A DNA stretch of 64,000 nucleotides from CAZPXZ01 sp965219495 (GTDB taxonomy: Bacteria; Pseudomonadota; Alphaproteobacteria; Rhodobacterales; CAZPXZ01), in assembly GCA_965219495.1 (NCBI GenBank), contig OZ244777.1, positions 2,480,001 to 2,544,000 on the forward strand. Reading direction: 5' to 3'. Both the position numbers and the translations under genes were made by a program. Positions 17,843-27,467 of the stretch are shown piece after piece. The notes beneath the pieces were generated by a model, which did no database searches, was not told the DNA's origin, and worked only from the letters and a program-made list of their open reading frames with translations. Each line of letters begins with the position of its first letter. Positions within the stretch are counted from its first letter, which is position 1.

Positions 17843-18568
17843 TCAGATGAAATCCTTCACAATGCTTTCGACATTCTCGGAGAGCGTTTTGCCGGCGCCT
17901 TCAATCGTGACTTCACCCAATTGCAGAACATAGGCGAAATCGGCGATCTCAAGGACCCTGCGCACATTCTGATCGATCAGAACCACCGCGATGCCTTCCT
18001 TGCTGAAACTTGCAATTCGATCAAAGGTCTCTTGCGCAAGCCTCGGTGCAAGGCCCAGCGATGGTTCATCAAGAAGAATGAGCGACGGCCCCGTCATATA
18101 AACGCGTTCGAGTTCGAGAATTCTCTGCTGCCCTCCGGAAAGAAGTCCGGCAGCGGTCTGGCGGCGTTCTTTCAGGAATGGCGCCCGATTGTAGGTGCGT
18201 TCCAGCGCCATGCGAACACGGGCGCGATCCATGCGCCAGGGCCACATGCCGAGCAAGAGGTTCTCCTCAACCGTTAAACCGGAAAAGACCGAGTGTCCCT
18301 CCATCAGATACCCGATGCCAAGGCTGCAACTGACGTCGGGCCGAAATCCGGTAATATCCTCGCCCTCGAACAGGACCTTGCCACCGTGCGGCTTGAGATA
18401 TCCCAGAACGGATTTGAGAAATGACGACTTGCCGGCTCCATTTGCGCCGATCATCCCGACCACGGTGCCCGCAGCTACGCGTATGCTGATGCCTTTGACA
18501 ACCGGAACATCTTGTTCATAGCCGGAATGCAGATCTTCGACTAGGAGACGGGGTTGGCCGGTGTTCAT
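17843..18568 (-). CDS. livF: Branched-chain-type ABC transporter ATPase
   Basis: A 241-aa ATPase with Walker A GANGAGKSS, signature LLSGGQQRILELERVYM, and Walker B LILLDEPSLGLAPRL, the LivF pattern. Its ATG overlaps the livG stop by 4 bp (18565-18568), implying translational coupling. It hydrolyses ATP on the cytosolic face for the LivHM channel. Confidence 0.9.
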   Translation of the reverse strand: MNTGQPRLLVEDLHSGYEQDVPVVKGISIRVAAGTVVGMIGANGAGKSSFLKSVLGYLKPHGGKVLFEGEDITGFRPDVSCSLGIGYLMEGHSVFSGLTVEENLLLGMWPWRMDRARVRMALERTYNRAPFLKERRQTAAGLLSGGQQRILELERVYMTGPSLILLDEPSLGLAPRLAQETFDRIASFSKEGIAVVLIDQNVRRVLEIADFAYVLQLGEVTIEGAGKTLSENVESIVKDFI

Positions 18569-19281
18569 GTTCCCAGATAGGCCTCGATGACTCTGGAGTC
18601 CTCCTTCACATCGCCGAGTCTGCCGTGAGTCAGCACGGATCCTTCAGACAACACGATCACGCGTTCGCAAAGCTTCGGCAGCGATACGATATCATGTGAA
18701 ATCACCAAGCAGGTCAGGCCGGATCTTGCCAGGGCATGCGCCTTGTCGATCATCACATCGATGATACCCGGACTCGATCCGGCGAACGGTTCATCCAGGA
18801 TCAACAACCTGGGCTCTGTCATGATTGCCCCGAAGAACTGCAGCAGTTGCCGTTCTCCCCCGGAGAGCTCGGCGGCGTTTCGATGCCGCATTTCAAATAG
18901 GCCGGTCTCGTTCAAGCCCAGGGTAACGCGCTCTTCGATTTCGGTCTCGGTCAATCTGAGATGCAAGGTGGATACCCGGAGGTTTTCTTCAATTGTCATG
19001 TTATTGAACGTCCGCGGCACTTGAAATGTCCGCGCAACACCCAATTTTGCGATCCGGGTTGGGTGACGGTTCGTGATATCGACTCCGTCGAAGAGAATGC
19101 GGCCTCCTTCGGTGCGATAGATGCCGCTGATCATGTTGAATATTGTGGTCTTTCCGGCGCCGTTCGGGCCGATCAATCCAAGCAGTTCCCCTTTGTTGGC
19201 AACAAAGCTCACATGATCAACCGCACGGAGACCGCCGAAGGACTTGTGAATGTTCTCAATCTGGAGAATGGCATTCGTCAC
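18565..19281 (-). CDS. livG: Branched-chain-type ABC transporter ATPase
   Basis: A 238-aa ATPase of the LivG class: Walker A GPNGAGKTT, ARTFQVPRTFNNMTIEENL (the LivG-type Q-loop region), signature ELSGGERQLLQFF and Walker B LLILDEPFAGSSPG. It is encoded 44 bp after the binding-protein gene and overlaps livF. Confidence 0.9.
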   Translation of the reverse strand: MTNAILQIENIHKSFGGLRAVDHVSFVANKGELLGLIGPNGAGKTTIFNMISGIYRTEGGRILFDGVDITNRHPTRIAKLGVARTFQVPRTFNNMTIEENLRVSTLHLRLTETEIEERVTLGLNETGLFEMRHRNAAELSGGERQLLQFFGAIMTEPRLLILDEPFAGSSPGIIDVMIDKAHALARSGLTCLVISHDIVSLPKLCERVIVLSEGSVLTHGRLGDVKEDSRVIEAYLGT

Positions 19282-19325
19282 CGGCAGACAATCCGTGCGG
19301 TGGATCTAATTCGATCTCAGGCCCG

Positions 19326-20603
19326 CTATTGCGTTGGAGGCGCCTTGAACTCCCCTTCCGCAAATTCTGCCGGCCATATGACCTGGCTCTTGCCATCATA
19401 GTATTGAACCATCGGGAATGAGAAGCCCTCCATGAACGGTCCGGTCTTCACCTCGTAAGGCGCCATTGCGTCATCGCCTGCGGTTTTCGCGAATGCATAG
19501 TGGTGCCAGATGCCCGTGTATTCGAGATTGAGCAGCACATCGCTCAGTTTCTCGCGGTCGAGCGTACCAGCCTCAGTCAATCCGTTGATCAACATGCGCG
19601 CATAGTCATATGCGTGTCCACCTATGGCAGGCGACGCATCCTGGCCGAATCTGGCCTTGAACCGCGCAAGCCAATCATTTTGCGTGCCGGTCAGCGCCCG
19701 CGGGCTATCCATGGACACGGCGAAGTTCGCGGCGTCGCCAGTGCCCTGGTGCCATTCCGTGAACCAACCCAAGCCTTCGGCAAACAGCATGCCTTCCAGG
19801 CCCGCATCCGCGTGCGACTTGACGGCGGCATAGACCGAAGCCGGGTTGTTGTAGGTAAACCCGACCAATGTTGCGCCAAGCGCCCTGTATTTTGTCATGA
19901 TCGAACCGAATGCAGTCTCATCCATCTTGGTGACGTCCTCACTGACGATTTCCCACCCGGACTCAACCAGTTTGGCTTTGATCGAACTTCCCCAGCCACG
20001 ACCCCAATCGCTGTCCTCGATCAAGATTGCAGCTTTCTTGACTGCCGGATCCCACTGACCGCTCGCCTTCCAGTCGTTCAGCGCAACAACGTACTGCTCC
20101 GCCATCGCGCCGATCACCGGCCATCCCTTGAAATAGTGCGTATAGCCGTTTTCCAGGATCTTCTTGGAAATACCGTCGGTCGCAGGCAAGGAACCGAAGT
20201 GGATCGTGCCGTATTCCGCGCTGACGTCAATTACCGCCAGGCCGACTGAGGAGTGCCAGCCGAACATCAACAGATCTACGTTGTCCTCCGTAATTGCGCG
20301 TCGGATCGCGCGGACGCCCTTTTCCGGGCTCGACTCGCTGTCGACCCAGACAAGCTCGATATCGCGCGCCTCTCCGTCGACCATGACTGGCAAGTCACCG
20401 GCGGCCCGTGCTGCTTCAAGTGCAAAATTGACTCCTTGCTGGACATCCTGACCCACCCGGGCGGCTGGCCCCGAGTGTGGGCCCATCACCCCGATCCTGA
20501 TGTTCTCCGCACTCATGGCCGGGACCATTCCACCCATTATCACGAACAACATGCCAGCGGCTAAGGCCGGGACACTTGTCGCTATGTTGCCAAGTATTTT
20601 CAT
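19326..20603 (-). CDS. Periplasmic binding protein of branched-chain/amide ABC transporter
   Basis: A 425-aa LivK-like (type 1 periplasmic) binding protein. It has an N-terminal signal peptide with a hydrophobic core and a probable cut after AMSA, then ENIRIGVMGPHSGPAARVGQD, the usual first strand and ligand loop. The start ATG 20603 has GGAGATGAC upstream. It is the first gene of the operon and is transcribed away from hyuA. Homologues in this family bind amino acids, amides, urea or aromatic acids; the hydantoinase and gamma-glutamyltransferase neighbours favour an N-acyl or gamma-glutamyl ligand. Confidence 0.88.
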   Translation of the reverse strand: MKILGNIATSVPALAAGMLFVIMGGMVPAMSAENIRIGVMGPHSGPAARVGQDVQQGVNFALEAARAAGDLPVMVDGEARDIELVWVDSESSPEKGVRAIRRAITEDNVDLLMFGWHSSVGLAVIDVSAEYGTIHFGSLPATDGISKKILENGYTHYFKGWPVIGAMAEQYVVALNDWKASGQWDPAVKKAAILIEDSDWGRGWGSSIKAKLVESGWEIVSEDVTKMDETAFGSIMTKYRALGATLVGFTYNNPASVYAAVKSHADAGLEGMLFAEGLGWFTEWHQGTGDAANFAVSMDSPRALTGTQNDWLARFKARFGQDASPAIGGHAYDYARMLINGLTEAGTLDREKLSDVLLNLEYTGIWHHYAFAKTAGDDAMAPYEVKTGPFMEGFSFPMVQYYDGKSQVIWPAEFAEGEFKAPPTQ

Positions 20604-20972
20604 GGGTCATCTCCTTATGACGCGTCACCGGCGAGGCTGAACTTCACGTGATCGCGTCGATAATCTTCAGCTGCCAGGATCTGGACGCGCAATCTGAATG
20701 TCAACGATCATCAATGGGTCGGCAGACTTGCCGTTTTCTCTGCTGATTATTGTATGTCGCGCAGAACGTGTCAATATGCGATTGGTCTAAACCTCGCTGC
20801 GACATGCCGTCAAATCCTCGAATTAGTTGCTTGTTTACATGACTATTGACTTTCTTCGGAGATTGGGCCAATTCATGATTGGTACCAAACATTTTCAACT
20901 TGAATTGACAATTTCCATTTGCGGCATCTATTACTGCGTCCAATGGACAGGTAACATTTTCAGCGATCGGAC
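20604..20972. promoter_or_regulatory. Divergent promoter region between ABC operon and hyuA operon
   Basis: A 369-bp AT-richer spacer that should hold both promoters. It contains ATTGGGCCAAT (20862-20872) and TTGGTACCAA (20879-20888), both perfect palindromes built from TTGG/CCAA words, and a half-site ATTGGTCTAA further left. The same ATTGGTCTAA word occurs beside the palindrome in front of the fadR-type gene at 29446. These are candidate GntR/FadR-type operators. Confidence 0.5.
20905..20934 (+). promoter_or_regulatory. Candidate sigma70 promoter of the hyuA operon
   Basis: TTGACA at 20905-20910 and TATTAC at 20929-20934 are separated by 18 bp, and the hyuA start codon follows 39 bp later. 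The palindrome TTGGTACCAA lies 17 bp upstream of the -35 box. Prediction by inspection only. Confidence 0.4.
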
Positions 20973-23075
20973 ATGATTGAGCATTCGCATTACATCGTCG
21001 GAATCGACGTCGGTGGCACCTTTACAGATCTGCTGCTGGTTGACCGCAATGGGCAGTTGACGGTTGAGAAAGTTCCGTCGCAGAAAACCGAAATCGAGGC
21101 AGGCGTTCTTGCGGTTCTCGACAAGGCCAAGGAAACCCTGGACCTGGATACACCCCTGATCACGAACCTTGGACGGCTCGTTCACGGATCCACCGTGGCG
21201 GCCAACGCGTTTCTCGAGCGCAAGGGCGCGCGCATGGCGTTCGTAACCACCAAGGGCACCCGCGATACTCTCGTAATGCGGCGCATGTACCGCGAGGACA
21301 TGTATGATACGCGCTCCGGCGAGCCCCCTCCCCTGGTCACGCGTGACAATGTGCTCGAAGTCGATGAACGGGTTGATCATCGTGGCCGCATTATCACGCC
21401 CCTCGACGAGGGCGACGTCTTGCGGGCGATTGAACACATCAAGAAACGCAAGATCGAGGCGGTCGGCATTTGCTACTTGTTCTCGTTCAAGAATCCCGAA
21501 CACGAGATTCGCACACGCGATCTGGTCGCAAAGCACCTTCCCGACGTATCGGTATGCACGTCATTTGAAATCTGTCCTGAAATTCGGGATTTCGAGCGAG
21601 CGTCCACGACCCATCTCAACGCCTATCTGCAGCCACCGGTTGAACGCTATCTGAAGAAGCTGGACAACGCGCTTGAGCGAGAAGGCGCCTCCACCAGATT
21701 GCAAGTGATGCACTCCTATGGCGGAGTGACAGATGCGCAAGAAGCGGCGGAAAAGCCCGTCAACCTGCTTCTCTCCGGCCCTGCGGGCGGTGTGATCGGC
21801 AGCGCGTTCCTGGGAAACATTGCCGGTTACCCGAACGTCATATCCTTCGATATGGGTGGGACCAGTTGCGATATCAGCTTGATCCGCAACGCGACCCCGA
21901 ACTTGTCCACGCCGATCAACGCCACGTCCACCCACTGCAAGTTTGAAGGCTGGGACGTCCTCATACCGTTCATAGATATTCACACGATCGGCTCGGGAGG
22001 GGGTTCGATCGCCTGGATCGATAAAGGCGGCATGGTGCATGTCGGGCCGGAATCCGCGGGTGCGGATCCCGGTCCCGCGTGCTACGGCAAGGGCGGCGCC
22101 GAAGCCACCGTCACGGATGCCAACGTGGTTCTCGGCTACATTGATCCCCACTATTACCTCGGCGGGCAAATCGAGTTGCACAGGGACGAGGCGGAAAGAG
22201 CGGTCAGTCGCTTGGCGCAGCGCCTCGACATCTCCAGGACCGAGGCAGCCGACGGAATATTCCGCATCATCAATACCAACATGCTCAACGGACTCCGCGT
22301 GGTTTCGGTCGAAAGGGGCAACGACCCGCGCGATTTTGCGCTGCTTACTTTCGGCGGAGCCGGCGCCTGCCACACCACAGCGATCATTGAGGAACTTCAG
22401 ATTGACCGGGTCATCGTGCCGCCTACAGCCGCCGCATTTTCCGCGTTTGGTCTCCTGTGCACCGATCTTCGGCGGGATTTCGTGACCACGGTCTACAAGC
22501 CGCTCGCCGGCATGAACCCAACTGAACTCCACGGCATCTTTGAAAGCATGGAGCAAATGGGAAGTGTTGCGTTCAAGGAAAGTCTCACAAGCAAGGCAAG
22601 GCTCAGGTTCGAGTACTCCGCAGACATGCGCTACCTCGGCCAGGGGCACGACATCCGTGTCGCCTTGCCGAACCGGCCGAGATCTTTGACCCCGGCGAAG
22701 ATCGTTGCAATGTTCAACGAAGAATACACACGCACGTACGGCTACCTGGAGGAAGAAGAGAACATTCAAGTCATAAACCTGCGCGTGGTCGCCAGTCTTG
22801 CAACGAACAAGCCAACCCTGGAAAGCTCCGTTTCGGAAACAACATCCATTCTGAAGAAGGCGAATAAATGCAAGCGTCCAGTATATTTCACGGAACGTGG
22901 CGAGTTTGTAGAGACCCGCGTGATTGACGGTCATTTTCTCAGGCCCGGCAACCAGCTCAAAGGCCCCGCGATCGTCGAACTTGAGACAACGACCATCGTG
23001 TTACGGCCCGACCAGCGTCTACGGGTGGACCTGTATGGAAATTTCATCGCCGCGAGAAGGGGAGTGCGACCGTGA
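20973..23075 (+). CDS. hyuA: Hydantoinase/oxoprolinase subunit A
   Basis: A 700-aa protein of the HyuA class, which with HyuB performs ATP-dependent opening of cyclic amides such as 5-oxoproline, hydantoins or N-methylhydantoin. The ATPase fold of the hsp70/acetate-kinase type is evident: phosphate-1 loop GIDVGGTFTDLLLVD near the N-terminus, phosphate-2 SFDMGGTSCDISLI around residue 293, and GSGGGSIAWIDKGG around residue 341. The start ATG 20973 has only a weak ribosome site. The stop overlaps the hyuB start by 4 bp (GTGA), typical for two interacting subunits. Length is normal for separate HyuA subunits. Confidence 0.9.
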   Translation: MIEHSHYIVGIDVGGTFTDLLLVDRNGQLTVEKVPSQKTEIEAGVLAVLDKAKETLDLDTPLITNLGRLVHGSTVAANAFLERKGARMAFVTTKGTRDTLVMRRMYREDMYDTRSGEPPPLVTRDNVLEVDERVDHRGRIITPLDEGDVLRAIEHIKKRKIEAVGICYLFSFKNPEHEIRTRDLVAKHLPDVSVCTSFEICPEIRDFERASTTHLNAYLQPPVERYLKKLDNALEREGASTRLQVMHSYGGVTDAQEAAEKPVNLLLSGPAGGVIGSAFLGNIAGYPNVISFDMGGTSCDISLIRNATPNLSTPINATSTHCKFEGWDVLIPFIDIHTIGSGGGSIAWIDKGGMVHVGPESAGADPGPACYGKGGAEATVTDANVVLGYIDPHYYLGGQIELHRDEAERAVSRLAQRLDISRTEAADGIFRIINTNMLNGLRVVSVERGNDPRDFALLTFGGAGACHTTAIIEELQIDRVIVPPTAAAFSAFGLLCTDLRRDFVTTVYKPLAGMNPTELHGIFESMEQMGSVAFKESLTSKARLRFEYSADMRYLGQGHDIRVALPNRPRSLTPAKIVAMFNEEYTRTYGYLEEEENIQVINLRVVASLATNKPTLESSVSETTSILKKANKCKRPVYFTERGEFVETRVIDGHFLRPGNQLKGPAIVELETTTIVLRPDQRLRVDLYGNFIAARRGVRP

Positions 23076-24811
23076 GCGCCAAGTCGAAATCAACGCATGG
23101 GAAGACACCCGCAAGATCGAACGGCCGGCTCGACCCGATCGCTTTGGAAGTCGTCCGCGCCCGCCTGGAAGCCATTGTCGAGGAGATGGGCGCGACCATG
23201 CTGCGCACTGCCCATTCTTCGATTTATGTGGAATGCCGCGATTTCTCCGTCGCCATCTTGAACCGGGAAGGCGGCCTGCTCGCCATGGGGCAATTTATTC
23301 CCCATCACCAAGGCGGCATGCAGGCTGCACTGCGCTCGATCATCAACTATCGCGGGCTCGACACCATGAAACCCGGCGACATTTACCTGTCCAACGATGC
23401 CTATGCCGGTGGCACACATACCTTGGATATCAGCGTCTTCGTTCCGATTTTCGCGGAGGGGGAATTGGTCTGCTTCGGCGGCGCCACCGCGCACCAGATC
23501 GATTTGGGCGGCGGCGCACCGGGAACCTATGTGGTTGGCGCAACCGAGGTTTTTCAGGAAGGGATCGTTTTCCCGCAGACCAAGGTGGGTGAAAACGGCC
23601 AGTACTTTGACGACTTTATCAGGCTTTTCCAGCGCAATGTTCGCCTTCCGGAACAACAAAAGGGCGATCTGGGCGCAATGCTCGCCGGCGTAAAGGTTGC
23701 GCAAAGGAACGTGTCCCCCATCATCGCCGAACGTGGCGTCAAGACCTTCAGACGAATCCTTGACGAAATCTTCGACACCTCCGAACGCCTGCTACGCGAA
23801 GAAATCCGGCGGATCCCCGACGGCTCGCACACCTATGTCGATTACCTCGACGGCGACGGCATCGAAGACAAGCTGTTCAAGATGCAAGTGAGGCTGACGA
23901 TAAAGGGCTCGGATGCCACGCTGGATTTCACCGGCACGGACCCGCAGGCGAAAGGCTTTATCAACGCATCGTACTGGAACACGCTGGCTTCAAGCTATTC
24001 TGCCTTCTTCCTCTTCTTTGACCCAAAAATTCCTCGAAACGAGGGTTTCTTTCGTCCCATCTCGATCACGGTTCCGAAGGGCACGCTCCTCAACCCCATA
24101 TATCCCGCCCCGGTTGGCGCATCCACGACGGAAGGAGGCGGAAGGGTTTACGATCTGGTATTGGGCGCACTCTCCAAGGCCTGGCCGGAGATGGCGCTTG
24201 CCACTTGGTCGATGATGTGGGTGGCTGTCTATATCGCCGGCACCCATCCCGAAACCGGCAAGCCGTTCATTCAGGCCTATCTTGACGGCTTGGCCAACGG
24301 CGGCGGCGCCCGGCCCGACAAAGACGGGTTGAGTGCTTGCAATCTTTCGGCCAGCAACATGCTGATCCCCAATATGGAAGTGGAAGAAGAAATCTATCCG
24401 GTCCGCTTCATTCGCCGAGAACTGGCCACTGACTCGGGTGGGCCCGGAACATTCCGAGGCGGCCTTGGACTCGAAACCGAGGTCGAAGTGCTTGCCGATT
24501 GCGAGTTCACCATGTTCGGCAGCCGGTTCGCAGGCGCGGAGCCGCCGGGCTACGCCGGCGGTGGCGCCGGCGGCGCCAGTGTCTTTTACACGGTCCGGGA
24601 CGGCAAGATGATCACCTACCCGACCAAGGTCGGCCGCGTGCCGTTGAAGAAAGGCGATCGAGTGGTGATGCGGCCATGCGGAGGCGGAGGTTTCGGCGAC
24701 CCGAAAAAACGCAACGCCGAATTGATCGAGCGTGATCTCCGACTCGGGTTTGTGACGCCGGAAGGTGCGGCCCGCGACTATGGTTACCAACCAAGAACTC
24801 ATGTGGAGTGA
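23072..24811 (+). CDS. hyuB: Hydantoinase/oxoprolinase subunit B
   Basis: A 579-aa HyuB-class subunit. The N-terminal RLDPIALEVVRARLEAIVEE and MRTAHSSIYVE-like block, HHQGGMQAALRSI and GDIYLSNDAYAGGTHTLD are characteristic, as is the C-terminal GGGGFGDPKKRN. It acts with HyuA, to which it is coupled by a 4-bp overlap, and it overlaps the next gene, a gamma-glutamyltransferase, by 4 bp too. The coupling of both oxoprolinase-type subunits to a gamma-glutamyltransferase suggests that the operon handles gamma-glutamyl compounds and the 5-oxoproline derived from them. Confidence 0.9.
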   Translation: MSAKSKSTHGKTPARSNGRLDPIALEVVRARLEAIVEEMGATMLRTAHSSIYVECRDFSVAILNREGGLLAMGQFIPHHQGGMQAALRSIINYRGLDTMKPGDIYLSNDAYAGGTHTLDISVFVPIFAEGELVCFGGATAHQIDLGGGAPGTYVVGATEVFQEGIVFPQTKVGENGQYFDDFIRLFQRNVRLPEQQKGDLGAMLAGVKVAQRNVSPIIAERGVKTFRRILDEIFDTSERLLREEIRRIPDGSHTYVDYLDGDGIEDKLFKMQVRLTIKGSDATLDFTGTDPQAKGFINASYWNTLASSYSAFFLFFDPKIPRNEGFFRPISITVPKGTLLNPIYPAPVGASTTEGGGRVYDLVLGALSKAWPEMALATWSMMWVAVYIAGTHPETGKPFIQAYLDGLANGGGARPDKDGLSACNLSASNMLIPNMEVEEEIYPVRFIRRELATDSGGPGTFRGGLGLETEVEVLADCEFTMFGSRFAGAEPPGYAGGGAGGASVFYTVRDGKMITYPTKVGRVPLKKGDRVVMRPCGGGGFGDPKKRNAELIERDLRLGFVTPEGAARDYGYQPRTHVE

Positions 24812-26400
24812 CAGTGCGAGATTTCCAGCTTCCGGGGCGGTCGACCGTTCATGGCGCAAATGGCATGGTCGCCACGTCCCAGACTGCGTCCACACTCGTG
24901 GGCATCGAGATCTTGCGTCGCGGCGGCAACGCGGTCGATGCCGCGATTGCGGCCTCAGCCGTTCAGGCGGTCGTAGAACCGCACTCAACCGGTCTTGGCG
25001 GCGACTGTTTTGCGCTCCTCGCGATCGGCGGCAGCGATGAAATACTTGCGCTAAACGGTTCCGGCCATTCGCCCGAAGCGGCGACGGTCGGCGCGTATTC
25101 AGATTCGGGCATCGACCATATCGGCTTGACCAGTCCGCACGCGGTCACTGTTCCCGGGGCTGTTGACGCTTGGATACGGCTGCTCGCCGATTACGGGAGC
25201 ATGCCGCTCGCCAAAGTCCTGGAGCCGGCAATCGTCAGCGCAAGAGAAGGGTACGTAGTACACCCGCAAAGCGCCGGCAGTTGGCCGAAGAATATCGAAA
25301 AGCTCAAGGCCGACCCGTCCGCTTCACGGATATTCCTTCCCAATGGCCGTCCTCCGGTAGCCGGTGAGATCTTTCGACAACCGGAATTGGCCGACACTCT
25401 CCAACGGATCGCCGAGAACGGCCGCGAAGGCTTCTATCGGGGGCCGGTCGCGGAAGACCTCGTCGATCACCTTCGGTCTCTCGGTGGTCTGCACACGCTG
25501 GAAGATTTTGATTCCCAATCCTGCGAGTATGTCGATCCCATCAAGTCGTCCTATCGCGGATTCGATGTCCACCAGTGCCCTCCAAACGGACAAGGCATCG
25601 CCGTGTTGCTGATGCTGGGAATTCTGGAGGGATACGAACTCTCTGGATTTGCGCCGCATTCTGTCGAGCGGATGCACCTCGAATGCGAAGCAACGCGCCT
25701 CGCCTTTCACATTTCGGAACAGACCGTAAGCGACCCGCGGCAGGTCGAAGTGCCGGTCGACGATCTGCTGTCACCAGACCATATTGCCTCATTGCGCCGA
25801 AAGGTTCGTATCGATGCCAGAATGACGGATGTCCCTGACACGGCGCCGATGCATCCGGAAACAATCTACTTGGCGGTCGTCGACAAGGATCGCAATGCCG
25901 TGTCGTTCATAAATTCGATCTGCTTCAATTTCGGTTCGGGACTAGTGGGACCCGAAACAGGCGTGCTGCTGCAAAACCGTGGCGCTGCTTTTTCCCTTGA
26001 CCCGGAACATCCGAATGTCATTGCCCCACGGAAGCGGCCGCGCCATACCATCTTGCCCGGAATGGTGACCAAAGGCGGACGCGCGATTATGCCGTTTGGC
26101 GTCATGGGTGGTCAGTTCCAGCCAGTTGGACAGGTGCACGTGCTAACAAATGTGATCGACTACAAGATGGACCTGCAAGAAGCGCTCGACAACGGCCGCG
26201 GCTTCCATTTTGCCGGAATACTTGATTTGGAACGGACCATTCCCGAGGAAACCGCCAACGGCCTTGCGGCACTTGGACACACGGTAAAACGCGCCGAAGA
26301 ACCGTTGGGGTCCGGTCAGGCCATATGGATCGACTGGGGCCTCGGAACGCTCGTTGGCGGTTCAGACCCACGAAAGGACGGCCAGGCGCTTGGCTACTGA
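24808..26400 (+). CDS. ggt: Gamma-glutamyltransferase family protein (first copy)
   Basis: A 530-aa Ntn-hydrolase of the gamma-glutamyltransferase family. Landmarks are NGMVATSQTASTLVGIEILR, GGNAVDAAIAASAVQAVVEP, GLGGDCFALLAIGG, and the autoprocessing site before Thr352 in HPETIYLAVVDKDRNAVS; the residue after the nucleophile is Ile rather than the usual Thr. Family members cleave gamma-glutamyl amides or transfer the glutamyl group; some are cephalosporin acylases or other amidases. There is no clear signal peptide, so it may act in the cytosol, unlike the periplasmic E. coli enzyme. Start GTG overlaps the hyuB stop. Confidence 0.85.
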   Translation: MTVRDFQLPGRSTVHGANGMVATSQTASTLVGIEILRRGGNAVDAAIAASAVQAVVEPHSTGLGGDCFALLAIGGSDEILALNGSGHSPEAATVGAYSDSGIDHIGLTSPHAVTVPGAVDAWIRLLADYGSMPLAKVLEPAIVSAREGYVVHPQSAGSWPKNIEKLKADPSASRIFLPNGRPPVAGEIFRQPELADTLQRIAENGREGFYRGPVAEDLVDHLRSLGGLHTLEDFDSQSCEYVDPIKSSYRGFDVHQCPPNGQGIAVLLMLGILEGYELSGFAPHSVERMHLECEATRLAFHISEQTVSDPRQVEVPVDDLLSPDHIASLRRKVRIDARMTDVPDTAPMHPETIYLAVVDKDRNAVSFINSICFNFGSGLVGPETGVLLQNRGAAFSLDPEHPNVIAPRKRPRHTILPGMVTKGGRAIMPFGVMGGQFQPVGQVHVLTNVIDYKMDLQEALDNGRGFHFAGILDLERTIPEETANGLAALGHTVKRAEEPLGSGQAIWIDWGLGTLVGGSDPRKDGQALGY

Positions 26401-26434
26401 GCTTCGGCTGATTGCGACGCGCGAATCCCGCGTC

Positions 26435-27445
26435 CTATTGCGAAAGCAACTCTTTCAATGCCTGATCAACAAACGCAACATCATCAGGGTTTGCCGCCCC
26501 TCCCGCGTAGTGTCCCCAGACTGACGGAATCACGCGGAGCTCGGCGTTGGGCATATTTTCAACTTCAAGAATGCTGTCCGCAGGCGGAAAATAGAGATCC
26601 GTCTCGCCCGGCATGACGATGGCCCGGGCTGAAATCGCGCCGAGCGCTCCCTCGAAATCCCCGCCGTAAGCGTCGTTATCGCTGATGTTGCTGTGCTGCC
26701 ATGTCCAGATCTGCGCCAGCATGTTGTTTGCATCGCGTTTGAGAAACAAGTCCTCCCAGAAACCAGCCAGGAATTCCTCGACAGACGAGAATCCCATCTT
26801 GCGATAGAGATGGTCGCGGTAAAAGGTCTGTGACAAGGCCCATCCCGCCCAGCATCGCCCCATTGCGCGCAAGCCCGTCGCTGGTTGCTCGTCGTACCGG
26901 CCGTCCTGCCATGCGGAATCTGCCGTGAGCGCCGCTTTCATGCCTTCGAGAAAAACATGATTGTGAGGAGAGGTCCGCGCCGATCCGGCAATCGGCGCTA
27001 TGCGTTCAACTTCTTCCGGAAACAAGGCCGCCCAGTGAAACGCTTGCTGCGCACCCATGGACCAGCCGACCACCAGCGCAAGGTGCTTGACGCCAAATGC
27101 GTCACGCAGCAATTGCCGCTGCATCATCACGTTGTCGCGAATTGTTGTTCCCGGAAATCGTGCCCTGTCGAATGGTTCCGGCGTATTGCTGGGAGAAGAC
27201 GACAGGCCGTTGCCGGTCAGGTCAGGCACCACGATGAAATACTTGTCGGGATCGAGCGCCTTGCCCGGACCAATGAGGAACGCATTGTCATCATGCGTGC
27301 CATAAAAACGTGTTGGGTACACAATGACGTTGCTCTTGTCCGCGTTCAAGGCACCATGTGTCTTGTACGCGAGTTTGGCGTTCGGCAGAGTGATCCCGCA
27401 CTGCATCAACACGTTGCCCGCATCGAAAATCTGGTAGTCCCGCAT
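26435..27445 (-). CDS. Alpha/beta hydrolase of the homoserine O-acetyltransferase (MetX-like) family
   Basis: A 336-aa protein with the alpha/beta-hydrolase nucleophile elbow GWSMGAQQ, acid loop MPGETDLYFPP and a late His in SVWGHYAGG. Overall order (LAYKTHGALNADKSNVIVYP, then DLTGNGLSSSPSN) is that of MetX-like acyltransferases, many of which are misnamed hydrolases or acylases. I start it at ATG 27445 (GAGG upstream); a longer frame overlaps the neighbouring ggt-like gene. It is co-directional with and just downstream of the second gamma-glutamyltransferase, and may remove an acyl group in the same pathway. Confidence 0.8.
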   Translation of the reverse strand: MRDYQIFDAGNVLMQCGITLPNAKLAYKTHGALNADKSNVIVYPTRFYGTHDDNAFLIGPGKALDPDKYFIVVPDLTGNGLSSSPSNTPEPFDRARFPGTTIRDNVMMQRQLLRDAFGVKHLALVVGWSMGAQQAFHWAALFPEEVERIAPIAGSARTSPHNHVFLEGMKAALTADSAWQDGRYDEQPATGLRAMGRCWAGWALSQTFYRDHLYRKMGFSSVEEFLAGFWEDLFLKRDANNMLAQIWTWQHSNISDNDAYGGDFEGALGAISARAIVMPGETDLYFPPADSILEVENMPNAELRVIPSVWGHYAGGAANPDDVAFVDQALKELLSQ

Positions 27446-27467
27446 CGATTGCCTGCCTCGGTTCGCC

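Noticed and set aside
26416..26434. Hairpin GACGCG-7 nt-CGCGTC between the convergent ggt and hydrolase genes as a terminator
   Set aside because: The stem is only 6 bp and there is no T-run on either side, so I do not call it.
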